From assembly GCF_019649055.1 (NCBI RefSeq), contig NW_026570388.1, forward strand, positions 62,001 to 126,000: a stretch of DNA of 64,000 nt, given 5' to 3'. The notes under the pieces were generated by a model that was given only the letters and a program-made list of their open reading frames with translations, was not told where the DNA came from and searched no databases. The first letter of the stretch is position 1. Every line of letters begins with the position of its first letter. Made by a program: the position numbers and the translations under genes. This document shows positions 43,618-54,654 of this stretch, in pieces. The DNA is from Paramacrobiotus metropolitanus (taxonomy: Eukaryota; Tardigrada; Eutardigrada; Parachela; Macrobiotidae).

Positions 43618-45454
43618 CTAATTTCCTGCATCCATAACGTCACTGAGTGCCGCCGCCGTCACTCTTGTCAGCTTTTGCACATCTAGGTAGGTCAACTCGG
43701 TCACCCGCCACTTCCGGTTCCGGTATTCAGTGGGCAGACGCGGATCCACACTCTGGTATTCCCACAGCGCCTGAAATTCAACCGTATAATCAACTCCACA
43801 AAAATACCTTTAAAAAGCAAGGCACGATGATTTCCCACCGTGATAATGTCCTTCAACGGCTGGCGGTGTTTCTTGGCGATACAGTCCGCGATCCACTCCG
43901 CCAAGGCCGGCAAATCCAGCGGTTTCTTGAGAACGAGATTCCTCTCAACGAGATCCCACAGCTGCGTCTCCAGCTGAGCTGCCGGCTGGGCGTTGAGGCC
44001 GTACTGCGCCATAACCGCCTGCACACGGTCGTCGTAGATGCGGCACTGCTTCCACACGACTCGGTCGCTGGATTCCCACAGTTTCAACATATCCTTGATG
44101 TCGGCTGCAATCGTGATTTCCCCTTGAAAGTCCCCGCCAAATTCGCACTGGTAGAAGACCAGCGCCGGGAGGCGGACGGCCTGGCGAATGTGACTGATAA
44201 GGACGGCGCAGCGCAGGCAGCGATAGCCGATGTCCAGATGGCTGATCACCACCGCCCGTGTGCGGCTGGTCACGCATTTCAGCAGACACGACACCACCCA
44301 GTGCATCTCTTCATGCTGCGGACCGTTCGGGAGGTCGGCCGCGCGACCGGATACCCGGACATCGGGGAAGTAAGCGTCGGTGGTGAGAAGGCGGTTCCAT
44401 AACGAGCAGACGCGTCGACAGCGAATGCGCCCGATGGAGTCCAGCGATTGGAAAACTTGCACTAGTATTTCGGCCGGCAGATTTATTAATCGCAGAATGG
44501 TTTTGCGTTTGCATTTTTTGTTAGGTTGACGCAGAGCCGGATGGAGCGATAGGTGTGGGGCTAAGCGTGTCTTCGCTTCGGCTAATAGTATGTCCTGCAG
44601 AAATTACACATAACTGCATAAGCGGCTTCAGTCGTTATAGTAAGTACATGTATTTCTTTCCATTTCCCTTATTTACAGCCAAACTAAAACGCCGCTTAAA
44701 ATTGTTAAAGAAAACCTAACAGAACTCCAAAGTTTCTCCGGTTAATTCTTGAATTTTCCGGTCCATGAAATTATGTACATTATAGAACCAGCTTGAACTT
44801 CAACCTACTTCTAGTAATACCAGTTTGTACACGTACCAGTATTTCAACTGTCAGCGGAGTGGCTGTGCGACACTGCAGATAAAGCAACGAATGACTGACA
44901 ACCGAAATGCTCAACACATCGTTCTGGTCTTCCAAGTCCTGTCGGAAAAATCGTTTGACAATTTGGCATTCCTCTGACCAATATCCATCTGGCAACGGGC
45001 AGCAGCGGATAACGAAGTGCTTCTCCCCAATCCGCCGCTGCGCCAAGTCCTCCTCCGACAACGGCGCACGCACTTGTTGGCAGAGCAGCAGTTCTCTGAC
45101 GGTTCCGCCTGGTAGCTGCACATCCACCAACACCGAATCATCCTGACAGTAATCGTCCAGGTCGACAAATTTCCCTGCATACCACATCCAGGCGGAACTG
45201 GGTGTAGCGCGGAGCAGTACCTGCGCATTATCGCCTGCGTGCCAGTGCCATGGAGGTTTGTACTTGAGGGCGGGGTGGTCGGTCGCGCGGGGGCACTCGA
45301 AGATGTTCCCATAGCGGATAAACTGGGTGTTGCAGCCGAAACTGATCATCAACCCTCCGTCCACCACGTTCATGACGTTGCCGTGGTGCAGCTGGCGATC
45401 GACGAGGACGTCAACGCCGTTCCACGCGCATACATCGTCTTTATATATCAACAT
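43618..45454 (-). CDS. FB7: Tudor/Agenet-like plus F-box protein, 508 aa
   Basis: Exon 1 44837-45454, exon 2 43839-44594, exon 3 43618-43770. Exon 1: VDVLVDRQLHHGNVMNVVDG and AWMWYAGK ... VDVQLPGGTVRELL. Exon 2: KKCKRKT, then the F-box LPAEILVQVFQSLDSIGRIR, then RLPALVFYQCEF and VVWKQCRI strand-like motifs. Exon 3: EYQSVDPRL..YRNRKWRVTE. The exon 2 donor would be GTGGGA, weaker than in the other copies. It is closest to FB1, with which it shares the orientation and most sequence. A SINE lies just upstream. Confidence 0.8.
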
Positions 45455-46230
45455 TCTTCAGATGACTGGCAAAAATCGGGTAAACTGCTTGCTGCGTAGT
45501 GCGTTTGCCCACAAGGAGAAGTCGACCGTGGTTTGAGTTGCACCTTTTTATTAGATGCCTTTGCACAGAACGGTACTCGTAAAATATAACCACATTACGA
45601 AACGATCCACGAATGCGTATCTCAGCAGGGCGCAATCCGAGGGAAACCGAGAAACGGCTGAAAAATGCACCGATGATCGAACCCCGGCTACGTCGTTAGA
45701 TCCGCGCAGGCAGTATCACTGCACCACGGCGCAAAGTGATGAAATCCTTTGAAAGACTTTGTCGCTGTATATGAGCCGCTTCTCTCCTCACAAGTACACT
45801 CTAAGAGTAATTGTAGTTTCTAAGCAAAGTGGAAATTTGAAAACCCAGAAAAAACTTAATAACGTTTAATAATCGAACAACTTGTTCAGGCAATCGTCAC
45901 TTTGGGCGGCACCCAACGTCGTGCAAGTCGACGAGTATGTACAATGTACCTAACATTTTGGACTTTGTGCTGTTCTTATGGATCTTACCTATAGATTTAA
46001 AATTCTTATCAGATCGGTTATTTTCACTTGTAAGTTGTGATGATATTGAATGATTACTCTTGCCTTTAAATAAGTGAGTGTGTAATTACATACTTGCACG
46101 TCTCGACCGCATAACGAAGAATGCACCCATGCTGAGTTTGTCCCGTGCAAGACTGCGTAAATCCATTTGAGGCGTATTTTGGAGTGTGCCAGCAAATTAT
46201 CGCAACCTGTTAGCCTGCAGGCAGCGACGG
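45455..46230. other. Head-to-head intergenic region FB7/FB8
   Basis: Contains SINE copy B (45622-45754) and a GCAATCGTCACTTTGGGCGGCA block near 45890 that recalls the upstream block of FB3, FB4 and FB6. No gene. Confidence 0.5.
45622..45754 (-). mobile_element. tRNA-derived SINE, copy B
   Basis: Minus-strand copy of the 26.6-kb SINE: 5' lead TTCAAAGGATTTCATC, A box TGGTGCAGTGATA, B box GGTTCGAT (with a five-base deletion after it) and the same tail ending CCCTGCTGA. Around 90% identical to copy A by eye. Confidence 0.8.
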
Positions 46231-48172
46231 ATGCTGCCTTACCGGGAAAATGCGTTTGCGTGGAACGCCGTGGAGGTCTTGGTTAACGGCCTGCTACAGC
46301 ACGGCCACGTTATCAACGTGGTGGAGGGCGGCCTGATCATCGATTTCGGATGCGCCACGCAGCGCTCGGAGTTCGTCGCCTACGGACCCATTATCCTCAG
46401 CCATCACGAAACGCGGGAAAAACAGGACGTCGTACAGGCCCTGTGGCGGCAGCGTGCGGACGCGGCGTGGATCTGGTACCCTGGAAAAGCCATCGACTGG
46501 AATGAATTCTATTACGGCGAGGCTGAGTATGTGGAAGTGGAGCTCCCGCACGGCACCGTCACCGAGCTGGTTCCCTGGCAACAGGTGCGCCCAGTGCTGA
46601 CGGACGAGGATTATGAGGAGCGTCGGGTCAAGCCAAATGACTTTGTTATCCGCTCTTGCCCGCTGCCCGCGGACTACTGGCAGGATGCGACAGCGCTGCT
46701 CGCCGGGATCCTGAAGTACGAACTGAGCTGGCGCTTCAAGGTCCTGTTAACGGTCGTGCTCAGTCAAAGACTGTTGTATCTGCAGTGGCAGTATGCATCC
46801 CCGTTGACATCTGAGCAACTGGTAAGTGCGTACGCGTCAGAAATCCGGTTTGGCATGCGCTGTATTTCCAAGAGAAATTACCTACCTGGTAGCAGCCCCA
46901 CTTAAACGTAAACGTTGAAACAAAATTGAAGTAAATCGGGACGCGCCGGTTCGAACAAACAACTTTTTCCCGATTTCTTTAAACGCAACAGCAGCACCTT
47001 TCTTTAAACACAACTGTATCGCTTGGCAGAGGGGGATGTGTTTGGCTTGGGATGGCACATGCGTCGATACAGTTGCCGCTTCCCGTATTAAAGCTACTTC
47101 GTTACACGCGGGAAGTTTTTGTATTTTCAGCAAGAAAGGTGCGACGTGGCGAAGAAAAAGCAGGCGCATGGTTGCCCATCCGACTTACTGCGCTGGATAC
47201 ATCGTCACGGTCCGCTTGACACAGCTAGTAGAAAGCGTAAGATTTCCAACGAACGCCGCGCAAGTCTGCCGTTGGCGGCTGAGCTGCTGCAGCAGGTCTT
47301 CCAGGCACTGGACTCCATTGGACGGATCCGCTGTCGGCGTGTCTGTCACGCATGGGACCGCCTCCTCTTCACCGACACTTACTTCCCAGATGTGCGTGTC
47401 ACCGGTGGCGAGGCCGCGTATGGTGATGTGGATTTCTCCGAGGACGGTGTGTACTGGGTGCTGGCCTGCTTGTTCAAGTGCCTCACCAGCGCCACCACGA
47501 TGGTGGTGGTCAGCAACTTAAAATCATGCGACTGCTGGCACGTGGCCGGGCCGATTAATCGCGTATTCAGTGCCCAGCACAAAATCCCCACTGTGGTGTT
47601 CCATGGGTGTTATCTGGGGGAGGCTGATGATCGCATGCAAGAAGCCATCGAACGGTTGGCGTCATTGGCTGGGGACTGTCGGTGTGAGAGAATGGTGTGG
47701 AAGAAGTGCGGCATCTCGTACAGCAAGCAGCACATAACTGTCACGCAGCAGGCCTTCAACATCCGGTCGCAGGAGGACACTGAGATGCAGCTGTGGGAGC
47801 ACTTGGAGGGCAATCTGGAGGTCGAAGAGCCACTGGATTTGCAGGCTGTATCCGCATGGATCACGGACTGCTGGGCTCAGCAGCGACACGATGAAATTGA
47901 AGAGGTGGTGAAGGTAAAACTAACTTTTGACGATTCTCCTCATAGCAGTGGATGACATGCTGGGTAACGGGTGATAATTGCAGGTGTTGAACCAGATTCA
48001 GAGTGTGGATCCCCGACCGATCTCGCAGTACCGCGGTGTGGAGTGGACGGTGTCCAACGTCTCCGATCTGGATGTTAGCAAACTGACTTCGCTGACTGCC
48101 AGGCTCTTGGTACAGTGCATGCGGCTAGCAGCTGTGTGGCGGGCAAAGGATAAAGATCCGGATAGTTGGTGA
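46231..48172 (+). CDS. FB8: Tudor/Agenet-like plus F-box protein, 520 aa
   Basis: Exon 1 46231-46821, exon 2 47131-47913, exon 3 47984-48172, all phase 0. The start at 46231 (MLPYRENAFAWN) aligns with paralogues; an upstream in-frame ATG at 46186 would add 15 residues. Exon 1 modules: VEVLVNGLLQHGHVINVVEG and AWIWYPGK ... VEVELPHGTVTELV. Exon 2: SRKRKIS, then the F-box LPLAAELLQQVFQALDSIG, then ERMVWKKCGI. Exon 3: LNQIQSVDPRPISQYRGVEW with a longer tail than other copies. The family's FVIRSCPLPADYW block is present. It has diverged more than FB2-FB4-FB6. Confidence 0.8.
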
Positions 48173-48357
48173 TCCAAACTGCTGTAGTGTGTACTGCCAT
48201 ACACCCTTTTAACAATTCAATTGCACAGTCGAATCTACACTGAAACCGATAGTTTGCACTGTTCAGTGTTCAATGTTGACTCTTATCACAAATATGTACA
48301 ACACGAGCGATTCCTAATTACCTGAGCACTGATAAATTACAGAAACGTGCGAGAATA

Positions 48358-48534
48358 CGAGGACATTTGGTTGCTGTGAACATACCCTGCACGATTAGGC
48401 TGCGATGAACAGCCGGCTAAATTTATAGCCGTTTGCATTCAGACTGATATCAGTAGCGTTGCGAGCTACGGCTAACCAGCTGTTCATCGCAGCCTAATCG
48501 TGCAGGGTTTGTTCACAGCACCCAAATGTCCTCG
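48358..48534. mobile_element. 177-bp TA-flanked palindromic MITE
   Basis: Begins CGAGGACATTTGG and ends with its complement. TA lies on each side (48356-48357, 48535-48536). Arms of about 56 bp include CCCTGCACGATTAGGCTGCG. Confidence 0.85.
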
Positions 48535-48536
48535 TA

Positions 48537-51011
48537 CCGGCGAAGATATGCGCCGGTATATCATGCATATCTGCCGGCGTATTTAGGGAGAACAAAATAA
48601 TACAGGATACACGTGCTAAAAAAAACTTCTTTGGCCCGTTTGGCATTCCTACGAAATTGCTTGTCGCCTTATCTCCTGTTCCAGTGCCCTCACTATATGT
48701 AATATGTATACTGTTATACGGACTTTATTGGGTTATTCAAGTTACCATTGGTTAACCTCAAAATTACGCAATTCTCATCATTTCAACACATAGTACACTT
48801 CGTTCAGTCTCTTACCGAAACAAAAAGTTTCCTGAACACACGCATATGTACCTACAAGTAGAAACTGCTAGTAACGTCGTGTTGTGCACACTGCACAGAG
48901 ATGCTGATTCGCCTTTTGCCGTTCTTTATAAACTGTTTCATGCTGCCCATGTCGATGGCTTGTAATTTATAAGTGATAGTATGATAATTACTCTAATCGT
49001 TTAATGGTTGACCAGATCAGAGTAGATGGGAATGTAGATTAACAAAAACTGGGAAGCGGCAACACAGTTGTGAAAATACCGTAACCCCAAAACCCAATTG
49101 CACCGTAGTTGTTTATTCAAAGGCCATTTTTTCTAGCCATCATGCCAGTTAATGAGAATGCTGCCTTTAATTACGTATCTGGCAGACGGTCCGATAACTC
49201 CGATTGTCCTCCGATGGCCATCGTCAGCATCGCGGCCGAGGACGCGGAGGTGGTTTTCATCCCTATCGCAGCAACCGGAACTGTTGAGGATATTTACAAA
49301 ATTACGGGGGGAAAAACGAACGTCACGTCACGGTGATGGCGCTCAGAAGGGAGCTGACAGCAGCGGGAATCGTTGCTTGGATGATCAGAATCCGAACCCT
49401 GTACGGCATTATCACATGGCATACACACAGTTGTTTCAACGCGTGCTTTACGGTTCACCAGTAGAAATGGCGAATAATTGTAGTACAGTGCCTTTATCAG
49501 ATGGTAAATCAACAGCGGTATAGCTCATACACTGTTTAAATGATGGTCAGCGTCAGGTGTCAGCGTTAACAACACTTTAATTTTTTGTTGCGTGTCGTAG
49601 TGTACTGGCTTTTAACGCCGCAAACGCAGATCCTTGCGAGCCGTATTAAAATCGCTTTAAAATCTGCACTTGCAATTAGTGCTTTTCTTTTCTACTTTTT
49701 TGCCTTGCTGGATATCTTCGGACGTATCCTGCCTTCCTCCATGCCACATTCCCGTGGATTCAGGATTGTCAATCGAGCGCCAAAGATCTAACAAAGTTAC
49801 ATTCCAGGATCGGTGAAACTTACGATTACAAACGGATCCCGGAGAGCAACAGATCTCGGAGGATAGTGCTGGATGAAATGTCGCACTACTGGATGGAACG
49901 GTTTGGCTGTACCACAGTTTTGTTCGGACGGAACCAAATATTTGGTTTGCGAGTGGTGTGGCCAAAAGCGGCGTTCGTGGCTTATTGTAGGGATCACGTG
50001 TACCGGTGTGGATAGTACGTACACCTTGTACACCTCTCTACACCCTTGTCCCTTTTCCTATGTATTTCACACTCCTACTTGTGTATTCTTTTTATACTGA
50101 AACTTGTCTGGCTTCTTAATTTTGGTAGATGCGGCTTTACGTTTGACCAATGTTGTTGCTTCTCAGCTGTGGGAGCCGATCGATAGCTAGTACATCTATA
50201 TTGGTTTCACGCATTCTCGATGTCTGCGCGCATCCCGAAGTCTATATAAGTCCGTCGCTTTTATCCTAGTGCCGCGGCTAATCCATATGATCTACGCGTA
50301 CGGCTTCTATTGAAAGCGCGGTGTGTAAACTACAGCGATGTGCCAGTGAAAACACGCACAACCAGAAGATCGTTAATCGTTTATTGATATTTTCGGAGAG
50401 ATACAATAAAGGCAAGATGCTTGAATGAAAAACACTATATCCCGGATGGGAATACTGCGGCCAAAACAAACACGAGAGCAATTGGATCAGTCAGGGATTT
50501 ATTCCTGGCTGAGAGACCATTTCGCAGATGATGAAAATCAACCCACGGCTTGGCATTTATGCCTGGCCAAAATCAAACACCGAGTCTGCCCGCTTCCGTT
50601 TCTGGGTCAGGTACTATTGTACTATTGTAAGGCCAGCCCCTGTTGCGCCCACTTCAGTAGTGGCAGCTGCCTGCATCAGTCCTGCTTCCGGTGTGGGCCG
50701 TGTGGCAGTCCAACACTCTCTTTCAGTCTTTCCTGCATTAAGCGTTGACTGAAAAAGTTTGCTGCTAGTGCTGTCATACTGTTTTCAGTTGTTATGGTTT
50801 ACGATTTACGAAATACAAAATTCTCGGATTAAGTAACTACTTTCATATCTGGGCAGATGTCCTTATTAATTCGACATACGTTTCGCTTTAGTACGAACTT
50901 ACTACGAAAGGAGCAACTAGCTAGTAATATGTGAATTCATCTGGCATTCTGCGAAGAGTCCCGGCGCCTGAAAGTTGTAAACAAACCTCACTTACACTAG
51001 GCGTCTGTGGA
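48537..51011. other. Intergenic FB8-FB9 with unassigned coding-like stretches
   Basis: Three plus-strand stretches look codon-biased: 49142-49336 (MPVNENAAFNYVSGRRS..., ends in VTSR), 49585-49791 (with a hydrophobic segment) and about 49825-50005 (one frame reads RIPESNRSRRIVLDEMSHYW). They may be exons of a small gene or its remains. I recognise no domain and cannot join them. Further right (50140-50990) I see only weak similarity to FB upstream blocks (TATCTGGGCAGAT near 50850). Confidence 0.35.
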
Positions 51012-53023
51012 ATGCTGCTTTACCGAGACTATGCGTACTTCTGGAATTCGGTGGACGTCCTGGTCGACGGCCGCCTGCAGCACGGTGAGATCGTCAACCT
51101 GGCGGAGGGCGGCCTGATCATTGATTTCGGGTGCGCCGGGCAGCGCTCGCAGTTCGTCGCATTCGGAACGGTGTTCCGCTGCCTGTCCCGCTCCTGGGGC
51201 GAAGCACGCGGGGATGCAGTGCAGGTTCTGCTGCGCCCGCACCCGGACGCGCCATGGACCTGGTTTCCGGGGAAGACGGGTCCCTTTGCGGCCTTTGGTT
51301 TTGGGGAGACAACCTTCGTGCAAGTGCAACTGCCGCACGGCACCGTCGAAGAACTGGTCCGCTGGAAGCAAGTACGCCCAGCGTTGACGGACGGGGATTA
51401 TGAGGAGCACCTGCGGGTGGTCCCTAATGAGTTTGTCATTCGCGCATGTCCGTTGCTCGTCGCCTACAACCTGCAGCTCGGAGAGATCCTGAAAGCTGGA
51501 TTCAGCCAACGCTACCGGGTATTGTGCACGTCCCTGCTCAGCCAGACATTGCTCTATCTTCAGCGCCAGGATGACACTCCTTTGACAGCTAAGCAAGTGG
51601 TGAGTAGCATAGTAGGTCTAGTTTAGTTTAGTTTAGTTTAGTTTAGTTTAGTTTAGTTTAGTTTAGTTTAGTTTAGTTTAGTTTAGTTTAGTTTAGTTTA
51701 GTTTAGTTTAGTTTAGTTTAGTTTAGTTTAGTTTAGTTTAGTTTAGTTTAGTTTAGTTTAATTTCTCAATGAGCAGACAAAACCCCGAGGCACTCAAAGC
51801 CTGATCACTAGGCTCAACTGCTGATCACCGAATCGTAGCCATTGACGAATACGCTGTTTTTCAGCAAAAGGAATGCGATCTGGCGATGGAAGAGCAGGCG
51901 AGAGCCTGTTCACTGCCATCACGGCAGGTGTACACAGTTAACAAGAAGCGGACAGTTGACCGTCTGCCGGTGCCGGCTGAGCTGCTGGTGGAGATCTTCC
52001 GGTCGCTGGATTCTGTCCAGCGCGTTCGCTGTCGACGTGTATGTCACGTGTGGAATGCCCTTCTCACCAACGCGGCATATTTTCCCGATGTGCGCGTCTC
52101 CGGTGGCGATGCGGATTATGGTCCGCAGATGTTCCCCACCGACGGCGTGTACTGGGTGTTAGAGTGCTTGTTCAAGTGCCTCACCAGCGCCACTAGGATG
52201 ATGGTTATTACCAGTCTGCCCACCTACAGTCTCCGGCACCTGGCGGCGCCCATCAACCGCGTATTCAACGCCGGCCGCAAACTTCCTCTTCTAGTGTTAT
52301 TTCAGTGCGTTCTGGGTGATGAAAATGAATACGCCAATGCTGTCCTGGACGATGTAGCGCGCCTGGCAGGGACGTGGTCGTGTGAGAGGGTGCTGTGGAA
52401 GAAGTGTCGCATCTTATCCTACCTGCAAAGCGCATCTGTAGCGCAGCATGTGTTTAGCATCCGGTCGCGGGAGGACGTCGTGGTGCAGCTGTGGGACTGC
52501 TTCGAGGAACATCAGACTGTCCAGGAGCCGCTGGATTTGCCGGCCGTGGCAAAATGGATCGCGGACTCTTTAGCCCACCAGCGGGATTATCAGATTCAAG
52601 GCATTTTATGGGTAAAACTCTTGTTGTTCACTATCAATAGGTGGGGCTAAACTCGCATAGAAATTCTGAAAAAACCGAACTCACAACCTCTTTACTCTAT
52701 GGTTGAGAGATGCACCACTAGGCTATCGGCATAGCATGCAAATTGTATTGAAAGGTCTTATCGACCGAATCCAAAGGGAGAACCTTTCTCTCTGACAGTG
52801 GCACCGAGCGGGTTCAGTGAATGGCGATGTTTGACTTTTACAGGAGCTGAATCACTGCCAGAGTCCGGATCCGCGCCCGACTACTCACTACCGCGGGGTG
52901 AAGTGGACGGTGTCCAACATCTCGGATCTGGATGCCAGCAAACTGACCACGCTGACTGTGACGTTTTTGAACGAGTGCATGAAGCATTCTCAAGAGCCTC
53001 TACCACTTACGATTGGCGATTAA
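51012..53023 (+). CDS. FB9: Tudor/Agenet-like plus F-box protein, 504 aa
   Basis: Exon 1 51012-51599, exon 2 51865-52611, exon 3 52844-53023, all phase 0. Start MLLYRDYAYFWN at 51012, aligned with paralogues; in-frame codons run up to 50931. Modules: VDVLVDGRLQHGEIVNLAEG and APWTWFPGK ... VQVQLPHGTVEELV. The usual YWSDA motif is shortened (VAYNLQLGEIL). Exon 2: NKKRTVDR, then the F-box LPVPAELLVEIFRSLDSVQ, then LLVLFQCVL and VLWKKCRI. Exon 3: LNHCQSPDPRPTTHYRGVKW. Intron 1 starts with a long TTTAG microsatellite right after the donor. Intron 2 contains a tRNA-like sequence. Confidence 0.8.
51618..51760. repeat. (TTTAG)n microsatellite, about 28 units
   Basis: Nearly perfect pentanucleotide tract starting about 18 bp after the FB9 exon 1 donor, inside the intron. 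No imperfections seen until its right end. Confidence 0.95.
52673..52735 (-). mobile_element. tRNA-like sequence in FB9 intron 2
   Basis: On the minus strand: GCCGATAGCCTAGTGGTGCATC (A-box-like) then GAGGTTGTGAGTTCGG (B-box-like). The acceptor stem does not close, so it is probably a SINE head rather than a tRNA gene. No tail or target duplication identified. Confidence 0.5.
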
Positions 53024-53394
53024 CCCCATATATTGTACGAACTTGCTGTTTTACGCCACCCACTATTATTAACTTATTCTTGTTGTTTATGTGCCGTTCG
53101 AAGTAGCCAACTGTCGAGCGGATCAAAATATTTAGTAAATGCAGATTTAGTAAATATTTAGTAAATGCAGATTGATCAAAGCATTGTTGGCTGTTGTGTC
53201 TGATCACAAAACAAGAATCGGACTGGAATATCGTAAGACAATCACTGTTGGACGTCAAACAAAATCCGATCTGCTTCATTCAACCGCTAGCGGATGCCTG
53301 TATAATAAGAAAGTACTCCTTACCTGTATGGCAAATCCACAGGCTATCAAATGAATAATATGGGAGAAAAATTCCCGGTATAACCTCTCCAGTC
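53024..53394. other. Spacer after FB9, no gene
   Basis: Contains a short direct repeat (TTTAGTAAATGCAGATT twice near 53130-53175). A 60-codon open frame at 53172 has no recognisable family. Confidence 0.4.
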
Positions 53395-53640
53395 ACAAAC
53401 CTCTCCGCGAAAGATTTGTGACTGTACAGGCAACCCTCGCTCAGGGGAGTTTTTGCGTCAGAGAATTGGTATCGAGATTCAGAGAGGAAATGCAGTATCA
53501 GTTCTCGGTACTTTTAGTGACGTGGTTGAGAAGGAAGATGTGTATTTTGCCTTTAAATTAGATGAACGGCAATGATGTCAATGATTGTTTCTCTTGTTAC
53601 TTTTGTAATACGCGATGTAAAGGCAGGCTACAGGAAAAAA
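53395..53640 (+). mobile_element. 5'-truncated LINE 3' end
   Basis: The frame from about 53395 reads TGNPRSGEFLRQRIGIEIQR ... EDVYFAFKLDERQ and stops at 53574. It matches the last 57 codons of the longer copy at 54655-56415 with a handful of substitutions, and the 3' UTR is similar too. It is a second, severely 5'-truncated copy of the same element. Confidence 0.85.
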
Positions 53641-53851
53641 AGCTTGTACACCTCTCCAGGAAACTGAGCCGGGCTTAGTATTGTTTTAATATCTCGAAAG
53701 AACTAGGAAGCAGTATACAGTCGTTAAAAACCGCATCCGTTATAACAAGAAAACTAAATGCATGTGAAAAATCGGTATCTGACCATGGGTGAGAGCCGCA
53801 AACACATATTCACAGTACTAAGAGTAGAGGCAAGAAGAGCGTTGCCGTGGT
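53641..53851. other. Short spacer, no gene
   Basis: Follows the LINE 3' end. Nothing recognisable. Confidence 0.4.
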
Positions 53852-53988
53852 TCAGAGCCATCCCGGGCTCCCAGCCACACTGGTAAGTTGATGCACATCC
53901 AACTGGGACACTTCCTGCACCCGCCACAACTCATCGTCATTCTTTGCTCCGAAGATTTCCGTGATTTTTTTGCGGTGTTCCTCTTGAC
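53852..53988 (-). pseudogene. Remnant of an FB1/FB7-type 3' end
   Basis: The minus-strand frame reads KKITEIFGAKNDDELWRV then SQLDVHQLTSVAG and a stop. This parallels the end of exon 2 plus exon 3 of FB1 and FB7 (W-x-V-x-E...LDVQ-x-L-T-x-V). No intron separates the two parts and the F-box part is absent. A short relic of a third minus-strand family member. Confidence 0.5.
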
Positions 53989-54194
53989 CACGTGTGCACA
54001 AAGACGACTACGCAATTATGTACGTATAATCATTAGGATTCTTAATAACAAGCTATTCGACCAGTTGCAGGAGCAGAAAACAGCAAAAATGGCCACCTGT
54101 CCGTGTTCCGCGACGTCAATTTTAATGTGACTGTATAAGTGTCATAGGGTACTGATGGCATGTTAGGCACTGAAGTGATCGCTCACTGTCGTGT

Positions 54195-54497
54195 TCAATA
54201 AGTGTAAATCGAAGGGACTTCCCAGCCTATCACATATTCCACTCCGCTGTGTATTGACCGGGGGTTTGGAAAAGGCGACTGGTCTTTGACCGGCACCAAG
54301 AGAACTGCCACGTTGCACTGTTCTATGAGATCGGCTTCATCCGTGGACCCATACGGCTTGCGGTACTGGTCGAAGGTCATCGTAAACGCGACTAATGGTG
54401 TTGCACCAGGTGATTGTCCTTCAGCCAGCCAACCGTAGTGGGAAAAGCCAAATGGATTTGTGAAATTTGTTAGAGCTTCAGCACGAAATCTCAAAAC
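54195..54497 (-). CDS. Unassigned minus-strand terminal exon
   Basis: Open from a good splice acceptor (GTTTTAG at 54498-54504) through FRAEALTNFTNPFGFSHYGW to a stop at 54195. Codon use looks real. Composition suggests an extracellular or enzyme-like domain, but I recognise no family. Upstream exons are not evident because the LINE insertion lies immediately to the right; the gene may have been cut by it. Confidence 0.4.
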   Translation of the reverse strand, partial: VLRFRAEALTNFTNPFGFSHYGWLAEGQSPGATPLVAFTMTFDQYRKPYGSTDEADLIEQCNVAVLLVPVKDQSPFPNPRSIHSGVEYVIGWEVPSIYTY

Positions 54498-54654
54498 CTA
54501 AAACACAAATAACAAAATCTTAAAATGCCTCTATTACGCAACTCAAATGCACAGATACGATGAGATAGTCAAAAAGTTTTACACGCTGTAGCGCGCTAAC
54601 GAGCGTCGAATTCATTCGCGTATGAATACATGAACGAATACTTACTACTACGCT

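Noticed and set aside
51618-51760. TTTAG tract as telomeric sequence
   Set aside because: It lies inside an intron, and the unit differs from the TTAGG arthropod repeat; a plain microsatellite is simpler.
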